Part shown: one piece after another, positions 1 to 8,738 of the stretch | Position numbering within the stretch: the first letter of the stretch is position 1 | How the letters are laid out: each line of letters starts with the position of its first letter | Assembly: GCA_021775735.1 (NCBI GenBank) | Contig: JAJFHG010000041.1 | Coordinates: forward strand, 62,001-126,000 | Length of the DNA stretch: 64,000 nt | Reading direction: 5' to 3' | Source: Hyphomicrobiaceae bacterium | Lineage (GTDB): Bacteria; Pseudomonadota; Alphaproteobacteria; Rhizobiales; Hyphomicrobiaceae | Program-made: the position numbers and the translations under genes | The notes under the pieces: generated by a model | Seen by the model: only the letters and a program-made list of their open reading frames with translations | Told to the model about the DNA's origin: nothing | Databases searched by the model: none

Positions 1-809
1 TTATTACGTTTGAAGGCGCATTCCATGGCCGCACGCTGGCGACGCTCTCTGCGGCGGGAAATCCAAAGCACCTCGACGGCTTTGGACCGGAGATGCCGGG
101 CTTCGACCATGTGCCGTTTGGTGATGTTGCAGCCGTTGAAGCGGCACTCACGGATGAAACCGCAGCCATCATGGTCGAACCTGTACAAGGTGAAGGCGGC
201 GTTCGCGTTTTGCCCTCAGACGTCCTCACCAAACTCAGAGAGCTGTGCGACGACAATGGCGTATTGCTGATCCTTGATGAAGTGCAAACCGGTGTTGGAC
301 GGACCGGCCATTTGTTTGCCCATCAGGCAAGCGATGTATGGCCCGATATCATGGCAGTTGCTAAAGGTCTTGGTGGCGGTTTTCCGATCGGCGCCGTGCT
401 GGCAACAAACGAAGCCGCCAAGGGCATGACGGCGGGCACGCATGGCTCAACCTTTGGCGGCAATCCACTTGCCACGGCTGTTGCCGGCACCGTACTCGAT
501 ATTGTCTCCGCGCCCGACTTCCTGCAATCGGTCAAGGACAAGGCGCTACGTTTTAAACAAGGCCTTGCTGCATTAAAGGATACCCACCCGACGCTCGTAG
601 AAGACGTGCGCGGGACAGGCCTCCTGCTGGGTCTAAAACTGACATGCGAACCAGCAGACCTTGTCAAAGCCGCACTCAACGAACACCTACTCCTGGTGGG
701 TGCTGCTGACAATACTGTACGCATTCTTCCGCCATTGAATGTTGAAGATGGCGATATATCAGAAGCGCTTTCCCGTTTGGATCGAGCTTTGAAAAGCCTA
801 TCTACCTAA
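1..809 (+). CDS. argD: Acetylornithine aminotransferase, 5' truncated by the window edge
   Basis: Class III PLP aminotransferase that makes N-acetylornithine from N-acetylglutamate semialdehyde and glutamate in arginine synthesis; it may also serve as the succinyl-DAP aminotransferase of lysine synthesis. The frame is open from base 3, so the true start lies outside the window. The visible part begins with the substrate-loop motif ITFEGAFHGRTLATLS. It continues with ILDEVQTGVGRTG (the Asp that binds the PLP pyridine nitrogen) and then AVAKGLGGGFPIGAV, where the Lys codon at 363-365 is the Schiff-base lysine. Roughly 268 residues are present, about two thirds of a normal ArgD. argF follows after 42 bp on the same strand, the usual Rhizobiales argD-argF-hslO order. 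An ornithine or GABA aminotransferase is a weaker alternative given that context. Confidence 0.93.
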   Translation, partial: ITFEGAFHGRTLATLSAAGNPKHLDGFGPEMPGFDHVPFGDVAAVEAALTDETAAIMVEPVQGEGGVRVLPSDVLTKLRELCDDNGVLLILDEVQTGVGRTGHLFAHQASDVWPDIMAVAKGLGGGFPIGAVLATNEAAKGMTAGTHGSTFGGNPLATAVAGTVLDIVSAPDFLQSVKDKALRFKQGLAALKDTHPTLVEDVRGTGLLLGLKLTCEPADLVKAALNEHLLLVGAADNTVRILPPLNVEDGDISEALSRLDRALKSLST

Positions 810-851
810 TTCCACAAAGATCCCTTTAACTTTGGAGCTGGGCCGAAACCC

Positions 852-1778
852 ATGGCCAAGAACATGAGACATTTTTTAGACCTTGATCAGATTTCTGCAT
901 CTGACCTACGCGCGATTATTGATGCTGGCCATGCCATGAAAAAGGCAGGCAAGCGTACGCCCAAGTCTTTGCTGCCCGACGGTATTGAAGATGATGTGTT
1001 GGTCATGATTTTTGAAAAACCATCCACGCGAACACGCGTTTCTTTCGACGTCGCGATGCGCCAGTTGGGTGGGCAATCTATCATGCTCAACAACACTGAT
1101 CTGCAGTTGGGCCGTGGTGAGAGTATTGCCGACACCGCGCGCGTGCTATCACGCTACATCGATGCAATCATGATCCGCGCCGACGCGCATCAAACCCTGG
1201 TTGATCTGGCCAAATGGGCAACTGTGCCCGTGATCAATGGTCTGACGGATGACACACACCCATGTCAGATTATGGCCGACGTGATGACGTTTGAACAACA
1301 CCTAGGTCCAATCAAAGGTAAAACCGTTGCCTGGATTGGCGATGGCAACAATGTTGCCGCATCCTGGATCCACGCCGCCCAACGATTTGGCTTTAAATTA
1401 CGCCTCGCCTGTCCTGAAGAGCTCATGCCCGATAGCAAATTTCTCAAATGGGCGAAGGACAACAATGCGGACGTGCGGGTTTCAACTGACCCCGTCAAAG
1501 AAGCAGCCGGAGCCCATTGCATCGTCACGGATACCTGGGTCTCGATGGGCCAGAAGGATGCCGATCGACGCAAACAGATTTTAGACCCATTCCGTGTTGA
1601 TGAAGCGTTGATGGCAAAAGCTGATCCCAAAGCAATCTTCATGCACTGCTTGCCCGCCTATCGCGGCAACGAGGTGACCGAAGCCGTGCTCGAAGGCCCG
1701 CAATCGGTTATTTTCGATGAAGCGGAAAACCGCCTGCACGCAGAAAAAGCAATTCTTGCATGGTGCCTTGGAAGCTAA
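852..1778 (+). CDS. argF: Ornithine carbamoyltransferase
   Basis: Cytoplasmic enzyme joining ornithine and carbamoyl phosphate to give citrulline. At 308 residues it has normal length and every family signature: the carbamoyl-phosphate loop STRTR at residues 58-62, HPCQ at 136-139, and [13 protein letters not shown] near residue 268. The carbamoyl-phosphate domain is N-terminal and the ornithine domain C-terminal. The start ATG has a GGAG about 12 bases upstream. It sits 42 bp after argD and 4 bp before hslO, so the three genes are very probably co-transcribed. Nothing is unusual. Confidence 0.97.
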   Translation: MAKNMRHFLDLDQISASDLRAIIDAGHAMKKAGKRTPKSLLPDGIEDDVLVMIFEKPSTRTRVSFDVAMRQLGGQSIMLNNTDLQLGRGESIADTARVLSRYIDAIMIRADAHQTLVDLAKWATVPVINGLTDDTHPCQIMADVMTFEQHLGPIKGKTVAWIGDGNNVAASWIHAAQRFGFKLRLACPEELMPDSKFLKWAKDNNADVRVSTDPVKEAAGAHCIVTDTWVSMGQKDADRRKQILDPFRVDEALMAKADPKAIFMHCLPAYRGNEVTEAVLEGPQSVIFDEAENRLHAEKAILAWCLGS

Positions 1779-1782
1779 ATTG

Positions 1783-2775
1783 ATGACAGATGCACATGCC
1801 GGTGACAAAGACACCCTTGAGATCACGGATGATCTTGTGCTGCGCTTTCGCACTGTAAACTCCAATGTCACGGGCCGTGTCGTACGCCTTGGTCCTGCAC
1901 TGGATACAATCCTAAATCGTCACAACTATCCGCCCAAGGTCACTGAAGCCCTTGGTCAATCTTTAGCGCTTGTTGCCATGCTTGGGACATCATTAAAGGG
2001 CGACGCTGGCATTCTGACCCTGCAAGCCAAAAGCGATGGTCAAATTTCACTCCTGGTTGCCGACTATGCGTCCTCAGGCTCAGTGCGCGGCTATGCAACG
2101 TTCAGCGATGACAACGAGGCCGAGAGTACCAACACACCCGTGCTTGGTGACGGCAGCCTTGCATTGACCATTGATCCCGGGCCAGAATTTGATCGCTACC
2201 AAGGCGTTGTTGCTTTGGAAGGTCAATCACTCACCGAGGCTGCACACACCTACTTTCGCCAGTCGGAGCAATTGCCAACATTCGTTCGCCTCGCGGTTGC
2301 CCACCACTACGATGCGGAAGCAGAAAGCGAAGAGCAAAAATGGACCTGGCGCGCTGGTGGATTGATGATCCAGCACCTGTCGCGCGAGGGGGGTGTTTCG
2401 CGTGATCTTGCCAGCGGCAAAGAAGATGAAGAACCACCTGCCCTTGGTGAAGATGACGAAGACTGGCAACGTGCGCTCCACCTTGCCATGACGGTGGAAG
2501 ACCATGAGCTTCTGGATCCAGGCCTGGCACCTGATCGTTTGCTCTATCGCCTGTTTCATGAAGAGGGTGTCGTCGCGTTTCCCGCGGAAAGTGTACGCGA
2601 TGATTGCCGCTGTTCGCGCCAACGCGTGCACAATCTGTTGCGTACGATTGGCGGGTCTGATCTCGACGACATGACGGATGACTCCGGCAAAGTCACGGTC
2701 ACGTGTGAATTTTGCAGTACCAAATATGCGTTTGACCCTACGGAATTTTCAGAACCCTCTGGCAATCCACACTGA
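1783..2775 (+). CDS. hslO: Hsp33 redox-regulated chaperone
   Basis: Cytoplasmic holdase that is switched on by oxidative unfolding of a C-terminal zinc site. The frame is open further upstream into argF, but I choose ATG 1783, four bases after the argF stop, with GGAAG inside the end of argF as ribosome site; this gives 330 residues. The zinc ligands are visible as C275-x-C277 and C308-x-x-C311, the Hsp33 CxC...CxxC pattern, separated by about 30 residues. The core matches the family (DILRHNYP-like segment near residue 40, HLSREGG near residue 200). An acidic linker of about 15 residues (EDEEPPALGEDDED) precedes the redox domain. Translational coupling with argF is likely. Confidence 0.95.
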   Translation: MTDAHAGDKDTLEITDDLVLRFRTVNSNVTGRVVRLGPALDTILNRHNYPPKVTEALGQSLALVAMLGTSLKGDAGILTLQAKSDGQISLLVADYASSGSVRGYATFSDDNEAESTNTPVLGDGSLALTIDPGPEFDRYQGVVALEGQSLTEAAHTYFRQSEQLPTFVRLAVAHHYDAEAESEEQKWTWRAGGLMIQHLSREGGVSRDLASGKEDEEPPALGEDDEDWQRALHLAMTVEDHELLDPGLAPDRLLYRLFHEEGVVAFPAESVRDDCRCSRQRVHNLLRTIGGSDLDDMTDDSGKVTVTCEFCSTKYAFDPTEFSEPSGNPH

Positions 2776-2805
2776 AGCGTCACCCCGCCCAACGGAGGGC
2801 ACAAC

Positions 2806-3534
2806 ATGTCTGCTCTGTTTGAAGAATTGGACTATCAGGTCACTGATCTTGGTGCGATTAGCCTGAGACGACGGCGAAGCACACAGCACAACACGGACAT
2901 TTACGAAGTAAAACTCGACGACGCGTTCCTGATGTCGAGCTTATTTACCGCGTCGGAGATTGCGCTTGCTGAACTGGGTTTGAAGGCCTGCCACGGCAAC
3001 ACGCTTGATATCATCGTTGGTGGTCTCGGCCTTGGCTACACGGCAGGGGCTGTACTTCAAGATAAGCGTGTATCGTCTCTCACCATCGTTGAAGCGTTAC
3101 AGCCGGTGATTGACTGGCACACCAATAAACTCGTGCCGCTCGATCCACCGTTGGTGGATGATCCGCGCTGCCACTTTGCACACGGCGATTTTTTTGCCCT
3201 TGCGGCATCGAACAACGGATTTGATCCAGAAAATTCGCCACACCGTTACGATGCAATCCTGGTTGATATCGACCACACACCGGACATGCTGTTGTCTGCC
3301 AACAACGCATCATTTTATCAGCCGGAGGGCTTGAGACAACTCTGTCGGCACCTCAAACCCGGTGGCGTATTTGGGTTATGGTCCAACCTTCCCGCCGAGC
3401 CTGCGTTCACAGCACGCCTGGATACTATCTTCGCCAAAGCCTGGGCTGAAAACGTCACCTTTCACAATCCAATCCAGGGTCGTGACATCAGCCAGGCTGT
3501 GTATTTGGCGCAAACCGATGACGCAGCAGCGTAA
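2806..3534 (+). CDS. Spermidine synthase-like SAM-dependent methyltransferase fold protein
   Basis: A 242-residue Rossmann-fold protein with the nucleotide-binding motif IIVGGLGLGYTAGA at residues 69-82, followed by an acidic residue at the end of strand 2 (VEALQP) and the ILVDIDHTPD segment near residue 150. This pattern resembles spermidine synthase-like proteins (COG0421-type) rather than small-molecule O-methyltransferases. The catalytic Asp-bearing loop of true aminopropyltransferases is not obvious to me, so I do not assign polyamine synthesis. GGAGGG about 8 bases before the ATG is a strong ribosome site. It lies 30 bp after hslO and 9 bp before the next methyltransferase, in an apparent five-gene run beginning at argD. 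The substrate is unknown. Confidence 0.8.
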   Translation: MSALFEELDYQVTDLGAISLRRRRSTQHNTDIYEVKLDDAFLMSSLFTASEIALAELGLKACHGNTLDIIVGGLGLGYTAGAVLQDKRVSSLTIVEALQPVIDWHTNKLVPLDPPLVDDPRCHFAHGDFFALAASNNGFDPENSPHRYDAILVDIDHTPDMLLSANNASFYQPEGLRQLCRHLKPGGVFGLWSNLPAEPAFTARLDTIFAKAWAENVTFHNPIQGRDISQAVYLAQTDDAAA

Positions 3535-3543
3535 GTAGAGATT

Positions 3544-4203
3544 ATGGGTCAAACCGTTCCCACACCAACGCCTCCCTGTCCGCTTTGTCATAACCCGCAA
3601 CCGCACCATCTGCTCGCTGTTGATGGGAGAGACTACTGGGCTTGCCAGATATGTGCAGCGCGTTTTCTAGATCCACGCGACCACCCAACGCCAGCCCAGG
3701 AACGCAATCACTATTACCTGCACGAAAACGATCCCAATGATCCAGCGTATCGTGCCTTCCTGTCCAAGCTGGCAAAGCCCCTGCTCGAAAAACTTTCACC
3801 GGGACAAAAAGCACTCGACTACGGCGCCGGGCCTGGACCCGCGTTGGCAGCGATGATGCGCGAAGCAGGACACGACGTGACAATTTATGATCCCATTTTT
3901 GCCGATAACAAATCGGCACTTGTTGGACCCTATGACGTCATAACCTGCACCGAGACCGCTGAACACTTCCACAACCCCGCTGGCGAATTCGCCCGCCTTG
4001 ACCGTCTGCTTCGCCCCGGTGGTCTCTTGGCCGTGATGACATGCTTTCAAACCGACGATGATAAGTTTTCGAGTTGGCACTACCGAAAAGATCCAACGCA
4101 TGCCGTGTTCTATCGAGAACAAACATTTCATTACATTGCAGATCAATACGGCTGGACGCTCGAGATCCCAGTAAAAGATGTTGCATTGATGCAGAAGACT
4201 TAA
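3544..4203 (+). CDS. Class I SAM-dependent methyltransferase with N-terminal zinc ribbon
   Basis: This 219-residue protein has an N-terminal zinc knuckle: C12-x2-C15 and C34-x2-C37 in CPLCHNP and WACQICAAR. A Methyltransf_23-type domain follows, with motif I LDYGAGPGPALAAM at about residues 89-102 and VITCTETAEHFHNP near residue 135. Zinc-ribbon methyltransferases of this layout include enzymes acting on sugars, lipids and tRNA, so the substrate cannot be read off. It follows the spermidine synthase-like gene by 9 bp. The stop codon lies inside a 13-bp direct repeat (4189-4201 and 4204-4216), so the frame continues in phase beyond the stop; the end at QKT still looks natural for the family. 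It faces the argE-like gene. Confidence 0.82.
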   Translation: MGQTVPTPTPPCPLCHNPQPHHLLAVDGRDYWACQICAARFLDPRDHPTPAQERNHYYLHENDPNDPAYRAFLSKLAKPLLEKLSPGQKALDYGAGPGPALAAMMREAGHDVTIYDPIFADNKSALVGPYDVITCTETAEHFHNPAGEFARLDRLLRPGGLLAVMTCFQTDDDKFSSWHYRKDPTHAVFYREQTFHYIADQYGWTLEIPVKDVALMQKT

Positions 4204-4216
4204 ATGCAGAAGACTT
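4189..4216. repeat. 13-bp direct repeat spanning a stop codon
   Basis: ATGCAGAAGACTT occurs at 4189-4201 and again at 4204-4216, with a 15-base period. The first copy holds the last codons of the methyltransferase gene and its stop begins with the last T of that copy. The second copy is in the same frame and would restore an open frame if one unit were lost. The pattern fits a slippage duplication. Confidence 0.75.
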
Positions 4217-4273
4217 GGGCGCGGCTTTTACAGTCAGACGGTATGAACGGTTTTAAATGTGCAAATGGAACCG

Positions 4274-5437
4274 TTAATTCGACCGAGCCCAAACAGCCAG
4301 ACGTTCTAAAAATCGATCACATGCTGCAAGTTGGTCTTCGGCCAACCATTCGTTGGCCGTATGTGCCTGGGCAATATCACCTGGCCCGCATACGACACTC
4401 GCCACACCTACTTCCTGAAACAGGCCCGCTTCGGTCGCATATGAAACAGCAAATGTATCGTTTTGTTCCGCCAGCTTAAGTACGAGCGGGATGATGTCGC
4501 TTGTCTGATCGGCTGCAAACGCAGGCACATCATTGACGCGCTCAATACGAATTTCAGATTCTGGTGCAACAGACTTCATCTCAGGCAAGCACGTATCTTC
4601 AGCAAATGCGCGTAGTCGCGCCTCAATTTCATCTGGGTCGAGCTCTGGCGTCGCGCGCACATCAAACCCGAAACTGCAGGCCTCAGGGACAATATTACTC
4701 GCGTTGCCACCTTGTATTTCTGTGACCTGCAGCGTGGCATAGCCTGGCTCAAAACGCTCATTGGCATGTGTTGATTTCAGTTCTTGTTCAATCCTGGACA
4801 GTTCACCAATCAGAGTGCCTGCCGTTGTAATCGCATTGACACCCAAATGAGCCATGCTTGAGTGCGCGGGACGGCCCTTGACGTCCACCTGCCAGCGTAC
4901 CGGACCCTTGTGCGCATCAACAACACGCATGGATGTCGGCTCACCAATGATTGCACCGCGTGGGCGGATCAATTGATGACCGAATTCCGCCAGCATCGGG
5001 CGTACCCCCGTGCACCCAGTCTCTTCATCGTAAGAAAATACAATATGGAGCGGGGTTGTAAGGCTCTTTGTCGTCACCTTCGGCACCAGCGCCAAAACGG
5101 ATGCCAAAAACCCTTTCATGTCACACGCGCCACGTCCGTAAAGTCGCCCCTCTGCCTTGCACAAGGTAAACGGATCGCTTGCCCAATCTTGACCTTTGAC
5201 GGGCACCACGTCCGTGTGTCCTGAAAGCGCAATGCCTGATGTGTCAGATGGGCCAAGCGTTGCAAACAAGCTTGCCTTGGCCCCGTCGTTGGTTTGAACG
5301 AGCGTTGAGGAAACACCATGACGGGTCAGATAGTCTTCAACAAAAGCGATCAAGCTCATGTTGGATTTGTGGCTGGTCGTGTCAAATCCAACCAAGCGTG
5401 CCAGAAGGTCTTGTGATGAAAGAACCTCACCGGACAT
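4274..5437 (-). CDS. argE: Acetylornithine deacetylase (M20 family)
   Basis: M20 zinc peptidase-family enzyme, 387 residues, predicted to hydrolyse N-acetylornithine to ornithine and acetate. Zinc-site motifs are intact: SGHTDVVPV (H74, D76), GRGACDMKGF (D106 as bridging ligand) and YDEETGCTG (E138 catalytic, E139 ligand). The specificity is inferred from similarity to ArgE of Rhizobiales and the nearby argD/argF. A related N-acyl-amino-acid deacylase is possible. The gene is convergent with the methyltransferase gene and lies 47 bp downstream of apaG on the same strand. A second M20 enzyme, DapE, is at 10890-12062; the two are distinct paralogues, not a duplication. Confidence 0.85.
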   Translation of the reverse strand: MSGEVLSSQDLLARLVGFDTTSHKSNMSLIAFVEDYLTRHGVSSTLVQTNDGAKASLFATLGPSDTSGIALSGHTDVVPVKGQDWASDPFTLCKAEGRLYGRGACDMKGFLASVLALVPKVTTKSLTTPLHIVFSYDEETGCTGVRPMLAEFGHQLIRPRGAIIGEPTSMRVVDAHKGPVRWQVDVKGRPAHSSMAHLGVNAITTAGTLIGELSRIEQELKSTHANERFEPGYATLQVTEIQGGNASNIVPEACSFGFDVRATPELDPDEIEARLRAFAEDTCLPEMKSVAPESEIRIERVNDVPAFAADQTSDIIPLVLKLAEQNDTFAVSYATEAGLFQEVGVASVVCGPGDIAQAHTANEWLAEDQLAACDRFLERLAVWARSN

Positions 5438-5484
5438 AACGCTACCAACCTCAATTTTATTAGAAAAAGTCGCGATGCGTCATG

Positions 5485-5925
5485 TTAGTTAACGCTTTTG
5501 GCGACGAACGGGCTATCGAGTGAGAATGGCGGGATCTCAACGTCAAACAGTTTGCCAGCTTCATCAACCAATTGATAGCTGCCAACCATGATGCCGGATG
5601 CCGTCGATAGCGGGCACCCTGATGTGTAGCTAAATGACTGCCCAGACTCGATCGTTGGTGTTTGACCAACAACGCCAGATCCGCGGACCTCCTCGGTGTG
5701 GCCTATCGCGTCGGTAATCTGCCAAATGCGGGATTTCAGCTGTACCGGCGTATCTCGCTCGTTGGAAATCTCCACCGTATAGGTCCAGAAGTAATAGGCT
5801 TCATCCGGCTCTGATTGCTCTTCATCATATTCGGGAAGGACACGCACGCGAACACCAGCCGTGAGGGCTTCATACGGCAGAAGATCGTCCAAAGCTTCGG
5901 TTTCGATGTCTTCAAACTGGGTCAT
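5485..5925 (-). CDS. apaG: ApaG domain protein
   Basis: A 146-residue ApaG protein (DUF525), a fibronectin type III-like beta sandwich. The family signature is clear: VLPEYDEEQSEP...YFWTYTVEISNERDTPVQLKSR, then WQITDAIGHTEEVRGSGVVGQTP and the GCPLSTASGIMVGSYQLVDE segment. E. coli ApaG was linked to Co2+ and Mg2+ phenotypes and to Ap4A turnover, but its biochemical role is unsettled, so I give no reaction. About 20 residues of acidic N-terminal extension precede the domain. It is 20 bp downstream of metZ on the same strand and probably shares its transcript. apaG next to metZ is a common Rhizobiales arrangement. Confidence 0.94.
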   Translation of the reverse strand: MTQFEDIETEALDDLLPYEALTAGVRVRVLPEYDEEQSEPDEAYYFWTYTVEISNERDTPVQLKSRIWQITDAIGHTEEVRGSGVVGQTPTIESGQSFSYTSGCPLSTASGIMVGSYQLVDEAGKLFDVEIPPFSLDSPFVAKSVN

Positions 5926-5945
5926 AGTGCTTTTATAGCCTAACT

Positions 5946-7154
5946 TTAGCGGACTGCGGCAAGAGCCACATCCAAATCAGCCTTAAGATCTTCCACTGCC
6001 TCGAGCCCGACTGAGAGCCGTACTAGGCCATCAGAAATGCCAAGCTCGGCGCGGGCTGCTGGCTTGACCTTAGAATGGGTTGTCGTAGCTGGGTGGGTGA
6101 CGAGACTTTTCACATCGCCCAAATTATTTGAAATACGGATAATGCGCAGTGCGTTTTGGAAGCGAAATGCTTCGTCCTTGCCGCCATCAATCTCAACCGC
6201 GAGCACCTGACCGCCACCCTTCATCTGTTTGCGCACCAGATCAGCTTGCGGATGGTCTGGCCGACCACAGTAAATTACTTTTTTCACAACCGCCTTGCCT
6301 GCCAGATAGTCCGCAATCTTGGCCGCAGACTCGCACTGTGCCTTAACGCGGACTGGCAATGTCTCCAATCCTTTCAACATCACCCAGGCATTGAACGGAC
6401 TGATCGACGGGCCCGACTGACGGATGTAGTCCTGCAAATAGTCAGTTACAAATTTACTATCAGCAAGCACGATGCCACCTAAGCAGCGGCCCTGACCATC
6501 AATATGTTTGGTTGCTGAATAAACAACAATGTCAGCCCCGTGCTGCAGTGGCTTTTGCAACATTGGTGTTGCAAACACATTATCAACGATAACCTTGATG
6601 TCGCGTTCTTTAGCAATCTTTGAAACAGCCGCGATATCAACCAAATCAAGCGTTGGGTTGGCGGGCGTTTCAAAGAAGAAGGCTTTTGTATTGTCCTGAA
6701 TTGCATCTTTCCAGGCATCCAAATCACGGCCATCGATTAGCGTGGATTGAATTCCATAGCGCGGACAAAGTTCATCGATGACATAGCGACATGAACCAAA
6801 CATAGCGCGTGCCGCCACAACATGATCACCCGCTTTTAAAAATGAAATCAGCGATGCGGTAACGGCAGCCATACCCGTTGCAACCGCGCGTGCCGCATCA
6901 GCCCCCTCAAACAAGCGCATGCGTTCTTCGAACATCGAAACGGTGGGATTGCCAAATCGGCTGTACTGGTAGCCGTCATCCTCACCCTTAAAACGCGCTT
7001 CCGCTTGGGCGCTGTCGTCATACACAAAGCCCTGGGTCAGAAACAGCGCCTCAGATGTCTCGCCAAATTGCGAGCGCAACGTCCCACCGTGAACCAATTG
7101 CGTTTCAGGATGCCAGGATTCCGGATTCGACGGTTGCGAAACCTTTGTCGACAT
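5946..7154 (-). CDS. metZ: O-succinylhomoserine sulfhydrylase
   Basis: PLP enzyme of the Cys/Met metabolism family, 402 residues. It makes homocysteine directly from O-succinylhomoserine and sulfide. Visible features are YSRFGNPT near residue 65, ATGMAAVTASL for phosphate binding, ETPANPTLDLVDI, the PLP Asp in VDNVFATP, and the Schiff-base lysine K216 in VYSATKHIDGQG. The family cannot fully separate succinyl- from acetyl-homoserine users by eye. The SAM-II riboswitch about 120 bases upstream, typical of alphaproteobacterial metA/metX/metZ, strongly supports a methionine role. apaG follows after 20 bp. Confidence 0.93.
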   Translation of the reverse strand: MSTKVSQPSNPESWHPETQLVHGGTLRSQFGETSEALFLTQGFVYDDSAQAEARFKGEDDGYQYSRFGNPTVSMFEERMRLFEGADAARAVATGMAAVTASLISFLKAGDHVVAARAMFGSCRYVIDELCPRYGIQSTLIDGRDLDAWKDAIQDNTKAFFFETPANPTLDLVDIAAVSKIAKERDIKVIVDNVFATPMLQKPLQHGADIVVYSATKHIDGQGRCLGGIVLADSKFVTDYLQDYIRQSGPSISPFNAWVMLKGLETLPVRVKAQCESAAKIADYLAGKAVVKKVIYCGRPDHPQADLVRKQMKGGGQVLAVEIDGGKDEAFRFQNALRIIRISNNLGDVKSLVTHPATTTHSKVKPAARAELGISDGLVRLSVGLEAVEDLKADLDVALAAVR

Positions 7155-7272
7155 GAATGCGCTCCTACAGTTCTGCCAGCCTCTCCGACAGCATGACCCA
7201 AGTAAGGCCCAAAAACCTGTTGTCGAGATGTCGCATCAACAAACGTAAAGACCGGCAACAGGAAGCGCGCGC

Positions 7273-7327
7273 GGCCTTTTAGCGAGTTAATTTCACGTGG
7301 CTGCAAGCCGGCCGGCCAAATCACCAC
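7273..7327 (-). ncRNA. SAM-II riboswitch in the metZ leader
   Basis: Read on the minus strand, the metZ leader contains the SAM-II (metA motif) core in order: GTGGTGATTTGG, then GGCTTGCAGCCACGTGAAA, then a short spacer and CTCGCTAAAAGGCC. These are the conserved blocks GGTGATTTG, GCTTGCAGCCACGTnAAA and GCTAAA of the alphaproteobacterial H-type pseudoknot aptamer. The element ends about 118 bases before the metZ start. In this class, S-adenosylmethionine binding lowers expression of methionine-synthesis genes, apparently by occluding the ribosome site or by termination. I saw no clear terminator hairpin between it and metZ. Confidence 0.9.
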
Positions 7328-7420
7328 AAAACAACTTGGCGGGGATTAGCCCTTTCAACCTCTTGGCGTCAAGTGTCGGGTAGGCTAGAGCGGTTAAATT
7401 AACGGAGATTGCTGACATCC

Positions 7421-8548
7421 ATGGCTGAACATCAAGACTTGAGCCCAGAGGCGCCGCTTGGCAGCGCGGTTGAGGAGGGCATATTGCCAGCCCAGGCAAT
7501 CCGCGTTCTGATTTCGTCTGGCGCGCTCAAATTGGCCGAACCCTTGGGCGAAGCGCAATTGCAGCCCGCCAGTATTGATTTGAGGTTGGGGACACGCGCG
7601 TATCGCGTCCGCGCCAGCTTCCTGCCCGGACCCAATGTCAAAATTTCAGACAAGATTGACGATCTTGTCCTGCACGAAGTCGATCTCACGCAAGGCGCTG
7701 TCTTGGAGACCGGCTGCGTTTATATCGTACCGCTTTTGGAAAGCGTCAACTTGCCGGAACGGATTTCAGGCGCCACCAACCCCAAAAGCTCAACCGGACG
7801 CCTCGATGTGTTCACGCGCGTCATTGCAGATGGCGTCTCAGCATTCGACCAGGTGCCGTTCGGTTATACCGGTCCGCTCTATGCAGAGATTTGTCCGCAA
7901 ACATTTCCAATCATTGTACGCACTGGCTCCAAGCTGACGCAGCTTCGTTTGCGCATAGGAGATCCACGCGAAGATGATGCGGGTCTCCAAAAACTTCAAG
8001 ACGAGCACACGCTCGTTTCAGGGCACACAACGGACATCGAAGATGGCATCGCGTTGTCGGTTGATCTCGTCGGCAACGATGAGGGGCTGATTGGCTATCG
8101 CGCGAAGCGTCACACAGGCGCTGTTGACGTGGATGTGTCTGGTGCGTGCGATACTCTTGACTATTGGGAGCCTATTTTTGCGCGCGGTAAACACCGCCTG
8201 ATCCTAGACCCTGATCAATTCTACATCCTTGCGTCAAAGGAAGCTGTTCATATTCCACCGTCTCATGCCGCCGAGATGGTTCCGTTTAATCCGCTGGTCG
8301 GTGAATTTCGTGTCCACTATGCGGGCTTTATGGATCCGGGCTTTGGACACGTCGAAGCGGGCGGCAGCGGCGCCCGTGTCGTCCTTGAAGTCCGTTCGCA
8401 TAAAGTGCCCTTTATACTGGAAGATGGCCAAATTGTCGGTCGCCTTGTTTATGAGCGTCTGATTGAGACACCAGAGACGCTTTATGGCCAAGGTCTTGGC
8501 TCAAATTATCAGGCCCAGGGCCTCAAACTCTCCAAACATTTTCGCTAA
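7421..8548 (+). CDS. dcd: 2'-deoxycytidine 5'-triphosphate deaminase
   Basis: A 375-residue member of the long alphaproteobacterial dCTP deaminase family, which converts dCTP to dUTP for thymidylate synthesis. It looks like two trimeric dUTPase-like beta-domains in tandem: the first carries LQPASIDLRLG near residue 45 and NPKSSTGRLDVFTR near residue 120, and the second ends in the ILEDGQIVGRLVYERL segment. I use ATG 7421 rather than the in-frame TTG 7409, because ACGGAG at 7402-7407 abuts the TTG and would leave no spacer. It is divergent from metZ, with the metZ riboswitch between them. Confidence 0.9.
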   Translation: MAEHQDLSPEAPLGSAVEEGILPAQAIRVLISSGALKLAEPLGEAQLQPASIDLRLGTRAYRVRASFLPGPNVKISDKIDDLVLHEVDLTQGAVLETGCVYIVPLLESVNLPERISGATNPKSSTGRLDVFTRVIADGVSAFDQVPFGYTGPLYAEICPQTFPIIVRTGSKLTQLRLRIGDPREDDAGLQKLQDEHTLVSGHTTDIEDGIALSVDLVGNDEGLIGYRAKRHTGAVDVDVSGACDTLDYWEPIFARGKHRLILDPDQFYILASKEAVHIPPSHAAEMVPFNPLVGEFRVHYAGFMDPGFGHVEAGGSGARVVLEVRSHKVPFILEDGQIVGRLVYERLIETPETLYGQGLGSNYQAQGLKLSKHFR

Positions 8549-8738
8549 TGACCCGCGACCCTGATCCAATACCGGGTCGAGACTGCATCTACCTTGTTTT
8601 GGCCCTTAATTCCGTCTGCCGATTTGAAACCCACGAGGCAGATGGAGCGTAACTTCCTGTGCGGACGCCCCGCATATCACGCTCATAAGCGAGCCAGGGG
8701 CCTTGCAACAGAACAAGGGGGCGAGGGATCACCAGGAC

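Noticed and set aside
4204-4479. 91-codon frame continuing the methyltransferase beyond its stop
   Set aside because: It overlaps the argE coding region on the other strand and has no family similarity.
8549-8580. GACCCG ... CGGGTC inverted repeat after dcd
   Set aside because: The stem is 6 bp with an 18-20 base loop and no T-tract, too weak for a terminator.
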